DNA from: Rebecca billardiae RCC1528
Lineage: Eukaryota > Haptophyta
Reading direction: 5' to 3'
NCBI GenBank assembly: GCA_965240325.2
Contig: OZ251229.1
Location: 1,116,001-1,180,000 of the forward strand
Length of the DNA: 64,000 nucleotides
Shown here: one piece after another, positions 48,836-59,943 of the stretch
Numbering within the stretch: position 1 is the first letter of the stretch
Layout of the letters: each line of letters opens with the position of its first letter
Translations under genes and position numbers: made by a program
The notes under the pieces: model-generated
The model's input: only the letters and a program-made list of their open reading frames with translations
Told to the model about the DNA's origin: nothing
Database searches by the model: none

Positions 48836-48939
48836 TATATTATCCAGCATGCATCATCATCCGCGTCGGGCGCGGCAGACGGCGGTGGAGGCTACTAACG
48901 CGTAGTACTGGCTAGTAGGACTTCGCCGACGCAGGCGCA
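48080..48939. other. Intergenic with repeats and a stem-loop
   Basis: Contains an ACTC run (about 48108-48128), a possible branched stem-loop at 48244-48301, R3 copy 2 at about 48455-48532, and a TA microsatellite at 48800-48835. No gene seen. Confidence 0.6.
48455..48532 (-). repeat. Dispersed repeat R3, copy 2
   Basis: Reverse complement of 44946-45010 (GGTTGGGGGCTGG ... CAGGGTAGGGCTGGAGGC ... ACCCGGAGCCCGTTAT), about 85% by eye. Confidence 0.75.
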
Positions 48940-51027
48940 TCATGCAGTCTCGCTACTATGGCGACTGTCGGCGACAGCAGCCTCCGCCGGCACATCAGCC
49001 GGTGGCGCCGCCGCGCTGGGACCGGGCGGCAGTGTCTGTGTCGGTGAGTCGGGCAGCGCGTTCAGAGGCGGCGGCGCGGGCGCGCACTTGTCGTCCGACG
49101 CGCGCCGCTGCGTGAGCGTCGTGGCTGCCGGCGTGGCGGCGTGGCGTGGCGAGCGGATCGCGCCACCGCCGCACGCGATCGCCACGTGTGCTGGGCCGGG
49201 CGCACCATCCGCCGTGAGCGCGCCGCCCGCTCGCGGCTCGCCATCGCGCGCATCCTCGGCGCCACCGGCGCGGGCGGGGGCGCTCCCCCGCGGCGCGCCG
49301 CCCGCCTGCTCAGACACGCGCTCCAGCTCTGTCACCGCGTACGGCGCATCGCGCGCCTTGGCGCCCGCGCGCGCGCGCGCGCGCCTGCGCGCGTGCTGCC
49401 AGCACAGCGCCATCGGCACGCACGCCATCGGCCCGACGCTCAGCAGCCAGCCGAAGCCGAGGAACCAGCCCGGGAAGCCGCCGTACGGCCGCGCGATCTC
49501 CGAGTAGCACTGCAGCGCGAAGAGCACGGTGAGCAGCGCGGGCAGGAACCAGCACCACGTGAGCTCGAGCCAGCGCGCGCCCGGGAGCTCGCCGTTGGCC
49601 GCGCCCAGCTCGTCGAGCAGCCGGCGCGCGCCGTACACGCGCGAGACGAGCAGGCACTCGCCGAGGGCGGTGACGACCGTGAGGAACATGGGGAGGAAGT
49701 GGTTCGCCAGGTCGATCCAGTACTCGCCGGCGTGGCTGACGTACGGCAGCCCCGTGAGGAAGCCGGCGGCGTGCAGCGCGGCGGGCAGCACGGCGCGCGC
49801 GCGCTCGCTCGCCAGCCACGGCAGCCGGCTGCGCCGCGCCTCCTCCACGAGCGCGACCGTGAGCGGAGACGTCATCGACGCGGCCGAGCTCACGCCGAGG
49901 TTGAGGAGCATCACGAAGAAGGCGGCGGCCCAGAAGCGCGGCGCGGGCATGAGCGAGACGGCGGTGGGGAACACCTCGAACGCGAGCGACGAGCCGCCCT
50001 CCGCCACCTCGCCCACGCGCACGCCGTCCACGCGCGCCATGTGCCCGAGGAAGGCGAACACGACGAGCGCGGCCAGCAGCGAGAAGGCCGAGTTGCCGAG
50101 GCACACGGCCGCCGCGCTCGAGAGCGTGCGCGTGCCGCGCGGCGTGTACGAGGCGTACGTGGTGAGCGTGCCCAGCCCCGCGCTCACGCCGAAGAAGATC
50201 TGCGAGACCGCCATCATCCAGATCTCGGGCCGGGCGCCGAGCACCGCCCAGTCGGGCGTGAGCAGCGCGCGCACGCCGTCGAGCGCGCCGTCGAGCGTGA
50301 GCCCGCGCACGAGGAGCGCGAGCAGCACGAGGAAGGGCGCGGGCATGAGCAGCTGCACCAGCCAGCCGAGCGAGCGCGCGCCGCCCTGCACCCCCGCGTA
50401 CACCAGCGCCCACACGAACGCGTACGCCAGCGCGAGCCGGCCGACCACGCCGTCCGGCCGCTCGACCGAGCCCGACGACTCGAGCACGAGCCGGAAGTAC
50501 TCGGCGGCGCGGCCGTCGCTCCAGGGCTGCGGGGTGCGGAAGGACGCGAGGAGGTAGACGACGCAGTACGCGAGCAGCGCGTTGTACATCTGCGAGACGA
50601 GGAACGTGCCGATCACCGCCGCCCAGCCGAACCCGACCGCCTGCGGCATGATCCGCTTGCACATCTTGACGTGCCCGAGCTGCAGCGTCTGACCGAGCCC
50701 GAACTCGAGCACGACGATCGGGATCGCGGTGAAGAAGAGGGCGAGGACGTACGGCACGAGGAACGCGCCGCCGCCGTACTCGAAGGCGAGCAGCGGGAAC
50801 CGCCAGATGTTGCCGAAGCCGATCGCGCTGCCGATCGAGGCGAGCACAAAGACGAACGGGGACGACCAGCGCTCCCGCTCGGCCTCGGCGGGCGGCGCGG
50901 CGGCCGGGTGCGGCGGCGGGCCGGCGTCCGAGCCGACGGCAGGAGGATCGTCCTGCAGCCGCGCCGGGCGGTGCTGCCGCCGGCCGGACGCGGCGGACGC
51001 CGCGCTGCGCTGGCTGGCGTCCCCCAT
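48940..51027 (-). CDS. SLC6-type sodium:neurotransmitter/amino-acid symporter
   Basis: A 695-residue single-exon membrane protein of the SNF family, which moves amino acids or amines with Na+ across the plasma membrane. The TM1 signature GSAIGFGNIWRFP (about residue 64) contains the unwound, Na+- and substrate-binding stretch. EFGLGQ follows in the TM2/TM3 region, QIFFGVSAGLGTLTTYASY is TM6, and LLNLGVSSAASMTSPL is TM8 with the Na2-type serines. Twelve hydrophobic segments can be counted. The first 50 residues are polar and Pro-rich; the last 150 are cytoplasmic, Ala/Pro-rich and unassigned. The ATG at 51027 lies 17 bp from the start of a retrotransposon-derived sequence, so the native promoter has probably been displaced or replaced. 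Confidence 0.92.
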   Translation of the reverse strand: MGDASQRSAASAASGRRQHRPARLQDDPPAVGSDAGPPPHPAAAPPAEAERERWSSPFVFVLASIGSAIGFGNIWRFPLLAFEYGGGAFLVPYVLALFFTAIPIVVLEFGLGQTLQLGHVKMCKRIMPQAVGFGWAAVIGTFLVSQMYNALLAYCVVYLLASFRTPQPWSDGRAAEYFRLVLESSGSVERPDGVVGRLALAYAFVWALVYAGVQGGARSLGWLVQLLMPAPFLVLLALLVRGLTLDGALDGVRALLTPDWAVLGARPEIWMMAVSQIFFGVSAGLGTLTTYASYTPRGTRTLSSAAAVCLGNSAFSLLAALVVFAFLGHMARVDGVRVGEVAEGGSSLAFEVFPTAVSLMPAPRFWAAAFFVMLLNLGVSSAASMTSPLTVALVEEARRSRLPWLASERARAVLPAALHAAGFLTGLPYVSHAGEYWIDLANHFLPMFLTVVTALGECLLVSRVYGARRLLDELGAANGELPGARWLELTWCWFLPALLTVLFALQCYSEIARPYGGFPGWFLGFGWLLSVGPMACVPMALCWQHARRRARARAGAKARDAPYAVTELERVSEQAGGAPRGSAPARAGGAEDARDGEPRAGGALTADGAPGPAHVAIACGGGAIRSPRHAATPAATTLTQRRASDDKCAPAPPPLNALPDSPTQTLPPGPSAAAPPADVPAEAAVADSRHSSETA

Positions 51028-51043
51028 CGTTTTGTCTGGCCGT

Positions 51044-51713
51044 TGAGCTGTGTGCGTCTCTTAAGGCATGACTGCAGCTCCACACCAGCAAAATGACGCT
51101 TCGCGCGCACCCGGCGCGCCGACACAGCCTGCCCGGGAGAAGCCCGCCGGGGCTGACCTTGGGCAACAGCCATACATGCAGGCCAGCATGCGCGGCGGGG
51201 TGGCATCAGTGCCGGCCCCGGCCCGCAAACGCATACAGCCGGACGCCCCGGCCCACGCAGCTGATGCGCCAGCAAACCCTGCTCCGGGCAACAGAACCCT
51301 GCCGCCGGCTTTGAGGCCGACACGCCACACTGGGGCACATATCACCTGAGGGCCAGGCCTTCTGAGTGATAAGCTACCCCAGTCATGCCGCTTGATACAC
51401 GCCTTCCCCAACCGACAGTGGGGCTCTACATTCCCTACTACATCCTCATCCTGTCGGCGCGCTGTCGCATCGGCGCCCAGTCGGCGAGTTCGGACGACGA
51501 CGTTTTTGTGGACGACGGTGGGGCGAGGACGACGGGCGCTGGCGCGCCGCGAGGCGGCCGCAGCCCTCGTCCAGGCCTCGCAGGCGGACGGCTGAACGAA
51601 TTTTTCCGGCGGCGCTACCATCGGCGACGGCTTCATGGGCGGTGACAGTTGGCGGGCGTCAATCTCGCCTGTCTGAGCTGTGTGCGTCTCTTATTCTTAG
51701 TAAACTGTAGTAA
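51044..51713 (+). mobile_element. 5'-truncated copy of the retrotransposon
   Basis: 51067-51713 matches 34057-34697 with few differences and carries the last 93 codons (MTAAPHQQNDASRAPGAP...) plus the 3' UTR. A 20-bp sequence ending GTGTGCGTCTCTTA lies at 51044-51063, immediately before the truncation point, and again near the 3' end at 51674-51693. The end carries a duplicated GTAAACTGTA. Confidence 0.9.
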
Positions 51714-52251
51714 ACTGTACGGTCCGGCGCCAACGGCAACGGTGAGTGATTCACAGATTCACTATACTGACGACCGGTAGTTTAGTCTTAGTAACGCGAG
51801 TCGTCCGTAGTAGTAAGTTGTGGTCAACAGCTTAAGCTAGGCCACACAATACAGTCTCCTGTCGCCATACATCTGTGACCATACTTGTTCCTAAGCCACC
51901 AGTCGCCGGGCGTCAATGCCCAGTCGTCGGTCGTGCTGACGCCATCTGCGAGCAAAGGCGCCGCCGCGTCGCGGACGCCCGGCCGTACGGGCGTAGCCCG
52001 CAGGCGCCTAACGCGCGTAGCCGTAGGCGTAGAGGGGTCGTTGCCGCCGTCTGCTGGCACTGGCGACTCTGCGTCGACGCGCCCGCTGGCCATGCACAAC
52101 AGCGTGCGCGCGCCGGACCAGACTCGTGCCTCGCGTGCGCGCGCGGCACGGGCTCGTCACACGGCGCCACACGCCGTGGCAGCGCGGCGCCACCGCCGCC
52201 GCGCGCGGTCAGTCTGGCAGCGTGCGCGTTGTGGTCGCCGCGGCCGCTCGC
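51714..52251. other. Intergenic, no gene seen
   Basis: 538 bp between the retrotransposon remnant and the CFAP52 stop codon. No repeat was recognised. Confidence 0.5.
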
Positions 52252-54659
52252 TCACTCGAACATGGCCTCGCGCTCGGGCAGCTTCCAGACGCAGATGGCC
52301 GAGTCCTTGCCTGCGCGCCGTCACGGGCATGCGCGCAGCACAGGGTGAGCCGCCGCACCCCGACCCCCGCGCGCGCGCGCTCGGCGCCCCGCCCCGCGTG
52401 CGTGCGTGCGTGCGCGCGCGCGCACCGATGGAGAGCAGCCGCTTCTCGTCTGGCGAGATCTTCACCTTCTCGACCGCCGAGGAGTGGCCCTCGCCCACGT
52501 ACCAGCACACGCCCTCGTCGTAGTGCCACAGCTTGACCGTTCGGTCGGCGGAGCACGAGACGTAGAACGTGCCGTCGTTGTTGATGTCCAGGCCGTTGAG
52601 CTCCGCCTGCGGCAGCGGCAGCGGCGCGCGCGCGCGCGCCGTCTGGTGAGCGGCGCGGCGCGCGCGCGGGCCGCGGCGCGCGCGCGGGGCGGGGCGCGCG
52701 CGCCGCACCGTCTCCGAGCCCTCGAGGATGCGCACGGCGGCCATGTCGGTGCTGTCCCAGAAGGTGATCTTGTGATCCGTGCCGCACGAGATGAACTGCG
52801 ACTCGTCGGGGTGGTAGCACACGCCCGTGAAGAAGGTCGCGCCGAACACGGCGGCGAGCCGCACGAATGAGTCGAGGCTCCACTTGATGATGGAGCCGTC
52901 TGCGGAGGCGGAGAGGCACTCGGCGTCGTCCGCGCTCACCTTGAGGTCGTACACGGGCCCCCTGTGCTCCTTCATCGAGGCGATCATCACCTGCGCGCCC
53001 GAGTCCAGCTTCCACACGCGCACCTGCCCGTCCGCGCCGCCCGTCACCAGCCGGCTGCCCGAGTTGGCGACGACGAGCGACGTGACGCCGTTGACGGGCA
53101 CGATGCCCCCTGACGGGTTGCCCACGCCGACCAGCTTGTGCGCGTCGTTGATCACGAACATGAGCTTGCCCGACTGCGGGCCGAAGGCGCGCACCTTGCC
53201 GTCGGACCAGCCCGAGAGCAGCAGCGAGCCCTTCGGGTTGAAGTTGAGGCAGTTGCACTCGATGTTGGGCACCTGGATGCGCAGCAGCTCCGAGCCGGTC
53301 GACATGTGCCAGATGCGGATGTCCGCGCCCGAGCACGTCGCAAACAGCTCAGAGTAGCCGCGCGGGAACACGACGTCGTTGATCTTGTCGTTGTGGCACG
53401 TCGACTTGAGCGTGACCGCCGCGCCGCCCTCGGCGCCGAACTGCACCGAGTAGATGTTCGACAGCGTCGTGCCCACCAGCAGCTCGCCCGAGGGCGAGGG
53501 CGCGAGCGAGGTGACCTGGCCGGCAATCTGCTCAGACGAGATGGTGCCCAGCACCTTGAAGTCGCCCGGCGTGATGATGGTGAGCGCGTCGCCCGAGCCG
53601 AGGACGAGGTTGCCCGCGGCGTCGGCGGTCATCGCGGTGATTTGCCGCGGGATCCGCTTCTTCGGCCCCACCCGCTTGAACAGCTTCTCGCGCAGCGACA
53701 CCTCGAACACGTCGCCCGTCTCGGTGCCCGCGTACACGTTCTCGTCGTCGTCCGAGACGTGCAGACAGGTGAAGCACCGCCGGTACTGGCCGAGCTGGCA
53801 GTCGATGGGGCGCACCTTGCGCTCGTGCACGTCGAGCGTCCACACGCGCATGTTGTCCCGCCCCGCCGTGACGATCGTCTCGTCCGACGTTTTGCTCCAC
53901 GCCACCGTGAGCGCGAGGTCCTGCGCCGCCGGGCTGCCGCAGATCGCGACGCCGCGCGAGTTGGGCACGTCCACGTGCCACACGACGAGGTTGTTGTCGT
54001 CCTCGCCGCCGATCGAGGCGAGGAACTCGCCGGAGGGCGAGAACGCGAGCGCCTGCACCTGCACCTTGTGCAGCTGCAGCGTGCACACGATCGACTTGGA
54101 CTCGAGGTCCCACACCATCACGGGCGCGATGAAGCCCATGTGCGTCACCTGGCCGGTCGCCAGGATGCGCGGGTCGTTCGGGTGGATCGCCATGCACGAG
54201 ATGCGGTCCGAGTGGCCTGCGCGCGCGGGCGGGCGGCGGGCGGGGGCGTGGGCGGCTCGGCGCCGCCGGCGCGCGCGCCGCACCCCGCGGCTCGCCGCCG
54301 CATCCGCGCGCGCGCCGGCCGGGCTCTCTCTCTCCCTCTCTCTCTCTCGCAATGCGCGCGCACCCTGCAGGAAGGTGACATCGTTGGGATCGTCGATGTT
54401 CTTCACGACCAGCGTCGAGCCAATCGAGTGCACGAGGTAGTTGCAGTCGTTGAAGCGCGTGCACAGCAGGCCACCCCGGGGCCGGCCTGCGGACGCGCGC
54501 GCGCGGGCCAGAGGCCGCCCCGCATGTTGGCTCGATCGTCGCGCCCGCGCGTTGCTGGCCGAGCCGCCGCGGCTCGAGGGCGCGCGCGCGGGGCGTCGCG
54601 CGGGCACGCCACGCACCTGAGAAGCCGATGACGCTCTCGAGCTCGAGCGGACGATTCAT
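52252..54659 (-). CDS. CFAP52: Cilia- and flagella-associated protein 52 (WDR16)
   Basis: CFAP52 is a WD40 protein inside the doublet microtubules of motile cilia. Five exons (54659-54617, 54486-54364, 54216-52709, 52606-52426, 52310-52252) give 637 residues, against about 620 in human. Landmarks match in order: ELESVIGFSG, NDVTFLQG/HSDRISCMAIHP, ILATGQVTHMGF, VAICGSPAA, ELFATCSGADIRIWH, LLRIQVPNIECNCLNF, KVRAFGPQSGKLMFVINDAHK, GVCYHPDESQFISCGTDHKITFWD, and the last blade ending WKLPEREAMFE. The introns are 130, 147, 102 and 115 nt with GTGCG donors. Exon phases add up to an intact frame. The final 59-nt exon carries only GKDSAICVWKLPEREAMFE. Confidence 0.95.
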
Positions 54660-55240
54660 CCCACCCCGCGCGCTCAGGCCCGCCGGAGAGCGCGGCTGTG
54701 AGCGAGCAGCTGCTGCAGCACAACGGATGTCGCGAGCTGCGCGATGGTCGCTGTCGGCTGAAACCGAACCGGCTTGTCGAGAGGTCCGGCCGCGGCGCCA
54801 TGCTGAGAAAACGCGCGGCTTTTCGCGCTGCGCTTGCCGATTTCTCACGCGTGCGCAAATAAAAGCAGTGCGAGAACTCTCACTCTACTACCGCCGTACC
54901 GGTGGACGCATCATCCAGCGTCGCCGTCGTCATTGGAGTCGGCGAGTCGCACCGGGCTGGTGCCACCCCTTTCTGTTTCAGGCGGACGCTGCCTCGAACC
55001 AATGCCCTGTAGCACTTGCCGCACTGTGAACTCGGCATCATCAGATGTCCGCCGCCGGACCGTCGTCAGCCGACGGGCCACGCGGGTTGCGCGTCAGCGT
55101 GCGAGAGCGGCCATAGACAGAGTGCCGAGTGCGCATTGGCTCCAGCGGTAGCGCCGAGTCACGCCAAAAACAGAGCGCGATGCGAAAGAGGCGATGGAGT
55201 GGGCGCTCGTCAGGCGGCCACGCCTCCGCCGCGGCCGGCC
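54660..55240. other. Intergenic, no gene seen
   Basis: 581 bp between the CFAP52 start and the stop of the J-protein gene; both genes lie on the minus strand. It must contain the CFAP52 promoter. No core element was recognised. Confidence 0.45.
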
Positions 55241-55850
55241 TCATCTGCCCTGCCGCTCGCCGCCACCGGCCTCGAGCGTGTCGCGGTGCGTGATGCCGCG
55301 CGCTGCCTGCTCCATCACGGCCGCGCGCTCCTCGCGCTCCGTGTCGTTGTCCGTCCACGAGCAGCCGACGCCGAAGAGCTGCCGCGCCGGGTCCTCGTCG
55401 TCGCCCACTTTCCTCCGCCGCCGGAAGTTGCGCGGCCGCTCCACCTGGTAGCGCTCCCACGCGACCTGCAGCGCGGCAAAGTCGTCGTGCGCGTCCTGGC
55501 CGCGCGGGGCGGCGCGGCGTGCGGACGCGCGTTGGTCCTCCGCGGCGGCGCCATCGAGGGCGTAGGGCGTGGGCGCGCGGTGGGGCGGCGCCTCGCCGCG
55601 CGCGCTCGCGCATCCCGAGTGGCCGCGCGCGCGCGCGCACCGCCACGCCTTGGCGCCGATCGGGGTGTATCCTCATGGCCTCCTGCAGGTAGGCGCGGCG
55701 CACCTCGGCGTGCGACGCCGAGCTCTCCAGCCCGAGCCAGTCGAGCAGCGAGGCGGCTCTCGCGCGGCTGGCTAAGCTGCGCTGGCGCGCTGGCGCGCGG
55801 GCAGAGCCCGTGTGGGCCCGCGCGCCCGCGCTGATCAACGCGCGCATCAT
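55241..55850 (-). CDS. Small J-domain (DnaJ-like) protein, probably organellar
   Basis: Two exons (55850-55641 and 55495-55241; intron 145 nt, GTGCGC...CCAG) give 154 residues. The J domain spans about 34-90: SLLDWLGLESSASHAEVRRAYLQEAMRIHPDRRQG with the HPD triplet intact, then helix IV AHDDFAALQVAWERY after the splice. J proteins stimulate Hsp70 ATPase activity. The first 33 residues are Arg/Ala/Ser-rich without acidic residues, as in a mitochondrial presequence (inference). The C-terminal 60 residues (RPRNFRRRRKVGDDEDPARQLFGVGCSWTDNDTE) have no zinc finger or substrate domain, so this is a class C (type III) J protein. It is head to head with CCT5. Confidence 0.82.
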
Positions 55851-56110
55851 GAATCCGCTTGCGGTCGCCCTGGCCGTCGGAAAAAGAAAACGCGCGCGAG
55901 AAATCTGAGAAATCGCGGAAGGCTGAGAGCCCGATCAGCGATCGGGCGGTTAGCCAGTTAGCCGCGCCGGCCGGGGCGGGCCCCCGGACTCGCCGCAGAC
56001 GGCAGTTGACGGGCGCCGGATCAACACTCTGGCGTTGGCGTCGCGCCCGCGGCACGCACGGCGAGCGCGCAGCAGGTGCCCGTTAAGAGGGCGTCGTCGC
56101 GCGGGGCACC
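55851..56110. promoter_or_regulatory. Divergent promoter region, J protein / CCT5
   Basis: 260 bp between diverging ATGs. I see no clear heat-shock element array. Confidence 0.5.
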
Positions 56111-58219
56111 ATGAGCCTCGTGTTCGACGAGTATGGGCGGCCTTTCATCATCATGCGCGAGCAGGGGAGGGAGGACCGCGTGAAGGGTCTCGACGCGCAG
56201 AAGGCCAACATCCAGGTGCGCCCCGCGCACGGCCCCCGCGCGCGCGCGTGCACGCGCGCCACCCCCCCCCCCCCTTCCCACGCCGACCGCTCACGCGCGC
56301 GCGCGCGCGCACGCGTGCCCGCGGATACCAGGCGGCCAAGTCGGTGTGCAACGTGATCCGGACATCGCTCGGTCCGAAGGGCATGGACAAGATGCTCTCG
56401 AGCCCCGACGGCGACGTCACCATCTCGAACGACGGCGCGACGATCCTCGAGCAGATGCACGTCAACCACCAGATCGCCAAGCTGCTCGTCGACCTGTCGC
56501 GCTCGCAGGACAACGAGATCGGCGACGGGACGACGGGCGTGGTAGTGCTCGCCGGCGCGCTCCTCGAGCAGGCCGAGATCCTCCTCGACCGCGGCATCCA
56601 CCCCATCCGCATCGCGGACGGCTTTGAGCGCGCGGCCAAGGTCGCGATCGACCGACTCGCCGACTCGGCGTACAGCCACTCGCACACGCTGGAGGACAAG
56701 GAGGCGCTGGTGCAGACGGCGATGACGACGCTCTCGTCCAAGATCGTCAACCGGTGCCACCGCCCCATGGCCGAGATCGCCGTCGACGCCGTGCTCGCGG
56801 TCGCTGACTTTGAGCGGCACGACGTCAACCTTGACCTCATCAAGGTGCGGGCACGCCCGTGTGTGTGTGCGTGTGTGTGCCTGAGAGAGAGAGAGAGAGG
56901 GCGCAGCAGCGTACCGGGCCCGGTTCTGGGCGCGCGCGCGGCTCGCCTCACCACCGCGCCTCCCCCCGCCGCCGTGCGCCGCGTGCTGTGCCGCAGCTGG
57001 ACGGCAAGGTGGGCGGCAAGCTGGAGGACACGATGCTGGTGCGCGGCATCATCGTGGACAAGGAGATCTCGCACCAGCAGATGGCGAAGGACATCACCGA
57101 CGCGAAGATGTGCATCCTCACCTGCCCGTTCGAGCCGCCCAAGCCGAAGACGAAGCACAAGCTTGAGATCGAGGTGCGCGCTCGCTCGCGCCGCGCGCGC
57201 GGCCGCGCGCGGCCGGCGGCGCCGACTCACGCGCCCGCGTATGTGCCGCACCGCTCCGCCGCGCCCCCGGCTCGCAGGACGTGGAGACGTACAAGGAGCT
57301 GCAGGAGGCGGAGAAGCAGTACTTCTTGCAGATGGTGCAGCAGGTGAAGGACTCGGGGGCGAACCTCGTGATCTGCCAGTGGGGCTTTGACGACGAGGCA
57401 AACCACCTGCTCATGCAGAACAAGCTGCCGGCCGTGCGCTGGGTGGGCGGCGTCGAGATCGAGCTGATCGCGATCGCGACCGGTGCGCGGCCGCGCGCGC
57501 GCGCGCGCCCACCGGCCGCGCCCGCGCGCCCCGCCCCGCCCCCGCGCGCTCCTCGCTCACCCCCGTGCACACCCTACGCACACACACGCGCGCGCGCGCC
57601 CCTGTCAGGCGGGCGCATTGTGCCGCGCTTCTCCGAGCTGACTGCCGAGAAGCTGGGCAAGGCGGGCCGCGTGCGCGAGATCTCGTTCGGCACGACCAAG
57701 GACCGGATGCTCGTGATCGAGGACTGCCCCAACTCGAAGGCGGTGACGGTCTTCGTGCGCGGCGGGAACAAGATGATCGTCGACGAGGCGAAGCGCTCCC
57801 TGCACGACGCGATCTGCGTCGTGCGCAACCTGATCCGCGACAACCGGATCGTGTACGGCGGCGGCTCCGCCGAGATCGCGTGCTCGCTCGCGGTGCAGAA
57901 GGCGGCGGACGCCACCGGCACGATCGAGCAGATCGCGATGCGCGCGTTCGCCGACGCGCTCGAGATGGTGCCGATGGCGCTCGCGGAGAACTCGGGGCTC
58001 AACCCGATCGACGAGATCTCGCAGGCAAAGGCGGCGCAGGTGGCGGAGGGCAAGCCGTTCATCGGCATCGACTGCCTCAACAAGGGCACGCGCGACATGA
58101 AGGAGCAGCACGTCTTCGAGACGCTGATCGGCAAGCAGCAGCAGATCTCGCTCGCCACGCAGGTCGTGCGCATGATCCTCAAGATCGACGACGTCATCCA
58201 GCCGGGGCAGCTGGGCTGA
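56111..58219 (+). CDS. CCT5: T-complex protein 1 subunit epsilon (CCT5)
   Basis: CCT5 is one of eight subunits of the cytosolic chaperonin TRiC/CCT, which folds actin, tubulin and WD40 proteins. Five exons (56111-56215, 56332-56844, 56997-57173, 57278-57482, 57609-58219) give 536 residues, close to 541 in human. It begins [21 protein letters not shown]-site motifs are intact: [43 protein letters not shown], and the late [11 protein letters not shown]. The subunit-specific segment [19 protein letters not shown] and [48 protein letters not shown] confirm epsilon. The introns (116, 152, 104, 126 nt) all start GTGCG. Its last exon is partly duplicated at 63641-64000. Confidence 0.97.
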
Positions 58220-59060
58220 GCGCGGACGCGCGGAACGGGGGCTGCGCAGCGCGGTGAGCCTCGGGCCTAGCTGCTCGAACGGCCGGTCGGGCGCAGCTTC
58301 TGACCAACTGACTGACCCGACGCTGCTTCCGCTGGCGTGTGCGAGCGGCGAGGATGACGAGTGCCGACTCAGTAGACGATGATGCGTAGTCGTCACCTCG
58401 GATGACCTCGCGAGTCCGAATATACCGCGGGATAATAGTTATAGTTATCATGCTATATAATATCACAGTGATGAACAAAAACGCGGGATATTATTATATT
58501 AATATTATCGTCACCGTAACCTGACACCTGTCCGACACGACTACCCGATTTTCGGGGAAATTCTCGCGCGGGCGGCCGCACGAGCGCACAGAAGACGCTA
58601 CGGTGGTCGCGCAGGCGCCTGGTGAGTGCCCAGCGGGCATGGGACTGCAACATCCCAGCCGGCCTCCCCATCTCTCCGCCCCTCCGTCTGCCTCGCCGGG
58701 TTGCACGCGGCTCGGGCCGGTCCCGTAGCTCGCGAGCAGCCATTCGTGAGCGTGGAGCCCTGCTGCTCAGTGCGGCGATGCGGCGAGGCGAAGCGGCACG
58801 TACGACGGCGCATCTTACTCCAAAGGCAGTCTGCTGCCAGCACAGCCGCCCTCGCCGGAGTGCCTGGTCGTCACCTTCGTCGTGTGCACCTGTTGCGCGC
58901 TGCCGTCCGCTGCGTCCATAACTCAGATCGCGGCCGCGGCGCACGCGGCGGGCAAGCTGGTGGCTGGACTGCTTACTTGCGACTCGCGTCTCGCAGACTG
59001 CCACTGCCACTCGGCCTGGCCCATTATGAATCTTCATACGACATTGAGCAGCCGAGCAGC

Positions 59061-59116
59061 CGACGGAGGGTGCACCGCGGGCCCCTAACTGCGTTGATGG
59101 TTCTACGGAAGGACCG

Positions 59117-59117
<1 letters not shown>
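59061..59117 (+). repeat. R2: solo end copy
   Basis: CGACGGAGGGTGCACCGCGG, GCCCC, then GTTCTACGGAAGGACCG. It matches the outer end of the 39.6-44.6 kb element but is cut off by the TA run within the CCGCGGAACGCGG palindrome. Confidence 0.75.

Positions 59118-59201
<84 letters not shown>
59118..59201. repeat. (TA)n microsatellite
   Basis: 84 bp of uninterrupted TA. Confidence 0.97.
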
Positions 59202-59202
<1 letters not shown>

Positions 59203-59943
59203 CGACTGAAATTATACTCTGCTGACAGGAGCCGACGATAGTAGTACGGTTCGTGCCTAAGGCGGCCCGGTACACGCAGAACAGCAGCAGTCGTCGACGC
59301 CGGTAGTAGGTAGTACTACTGCGCGCTTAGCTATATCGGTTTTAACACGCGTGTAGTAGTATGTAAGCGCAAGTATAGTTACTGAGTGCGCACACTTGCC
59401 TAGTACTCTTAAGGCGTCTGGCGTGATTACCGGTCGCGTCCGTACTGCTGCTGAGTTATTACTAATAATCAACTAGTATTATATATATAAGTACGGTAAA
59501 CGGATGTATTTTCAAAATACCAACGCTACATACATTGCGGGACGGCAGGGCCGGGATGGTGCATGCGCATCGCCTCGCGACGTGGGGCGCCCAGCGGCGG
59601 CCGCGCGATGGCCGAGGCCGTCGCCGCCGAGCGCTCCCGGCGCTCTGCCACTTGGATGAGGATCAGACTGATGAATGAGGTTGTCGTCGATGTCGCTGCG
59701 CGCCGACCTAGCGGCGCGCAGCTGCAGGAGGCGACAGCCGCGGCTGTCACCTCCGCGAGCGCCCGTGTGGGCGTTGGGATGAGGATGAGGTCACTGACTG
59801 TAGTACTCGTCGGCGCGCGCCGTCCTAGCGGCAAGCAGCAGCTGCGCAGTGGAGAGGGGCTCGAAGAGGAAGCGCGCCGCCAAGTGCGCGCTGGGGAATG
59901 AAGCTGGATGAAGGTCATGCTGTGCCATGGTGCGCCGTACGCA

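Larger units (their letters stand above)
58220..59943. other. Gene-free region with R2 solo end and microsatellite
   Basis: About 1.7 kb. 58220-59060 shows no protein features. R2 lies at 59061-59117, followed directly by a TA run (59118-59201). 59640-59870 contains a diverged direct duplication around GCGCGCCGACCTAGCGGCG and GCGCGCGCCGTCCTAGCGGC. Confidence 0.55.

Noticed and set aside
58626-59225. A 199-codon plus-strand frame ending in poly(Ile-Tyr)
   Set aside because: The tail is the TA microsatellite and the rest has no recognisable features.
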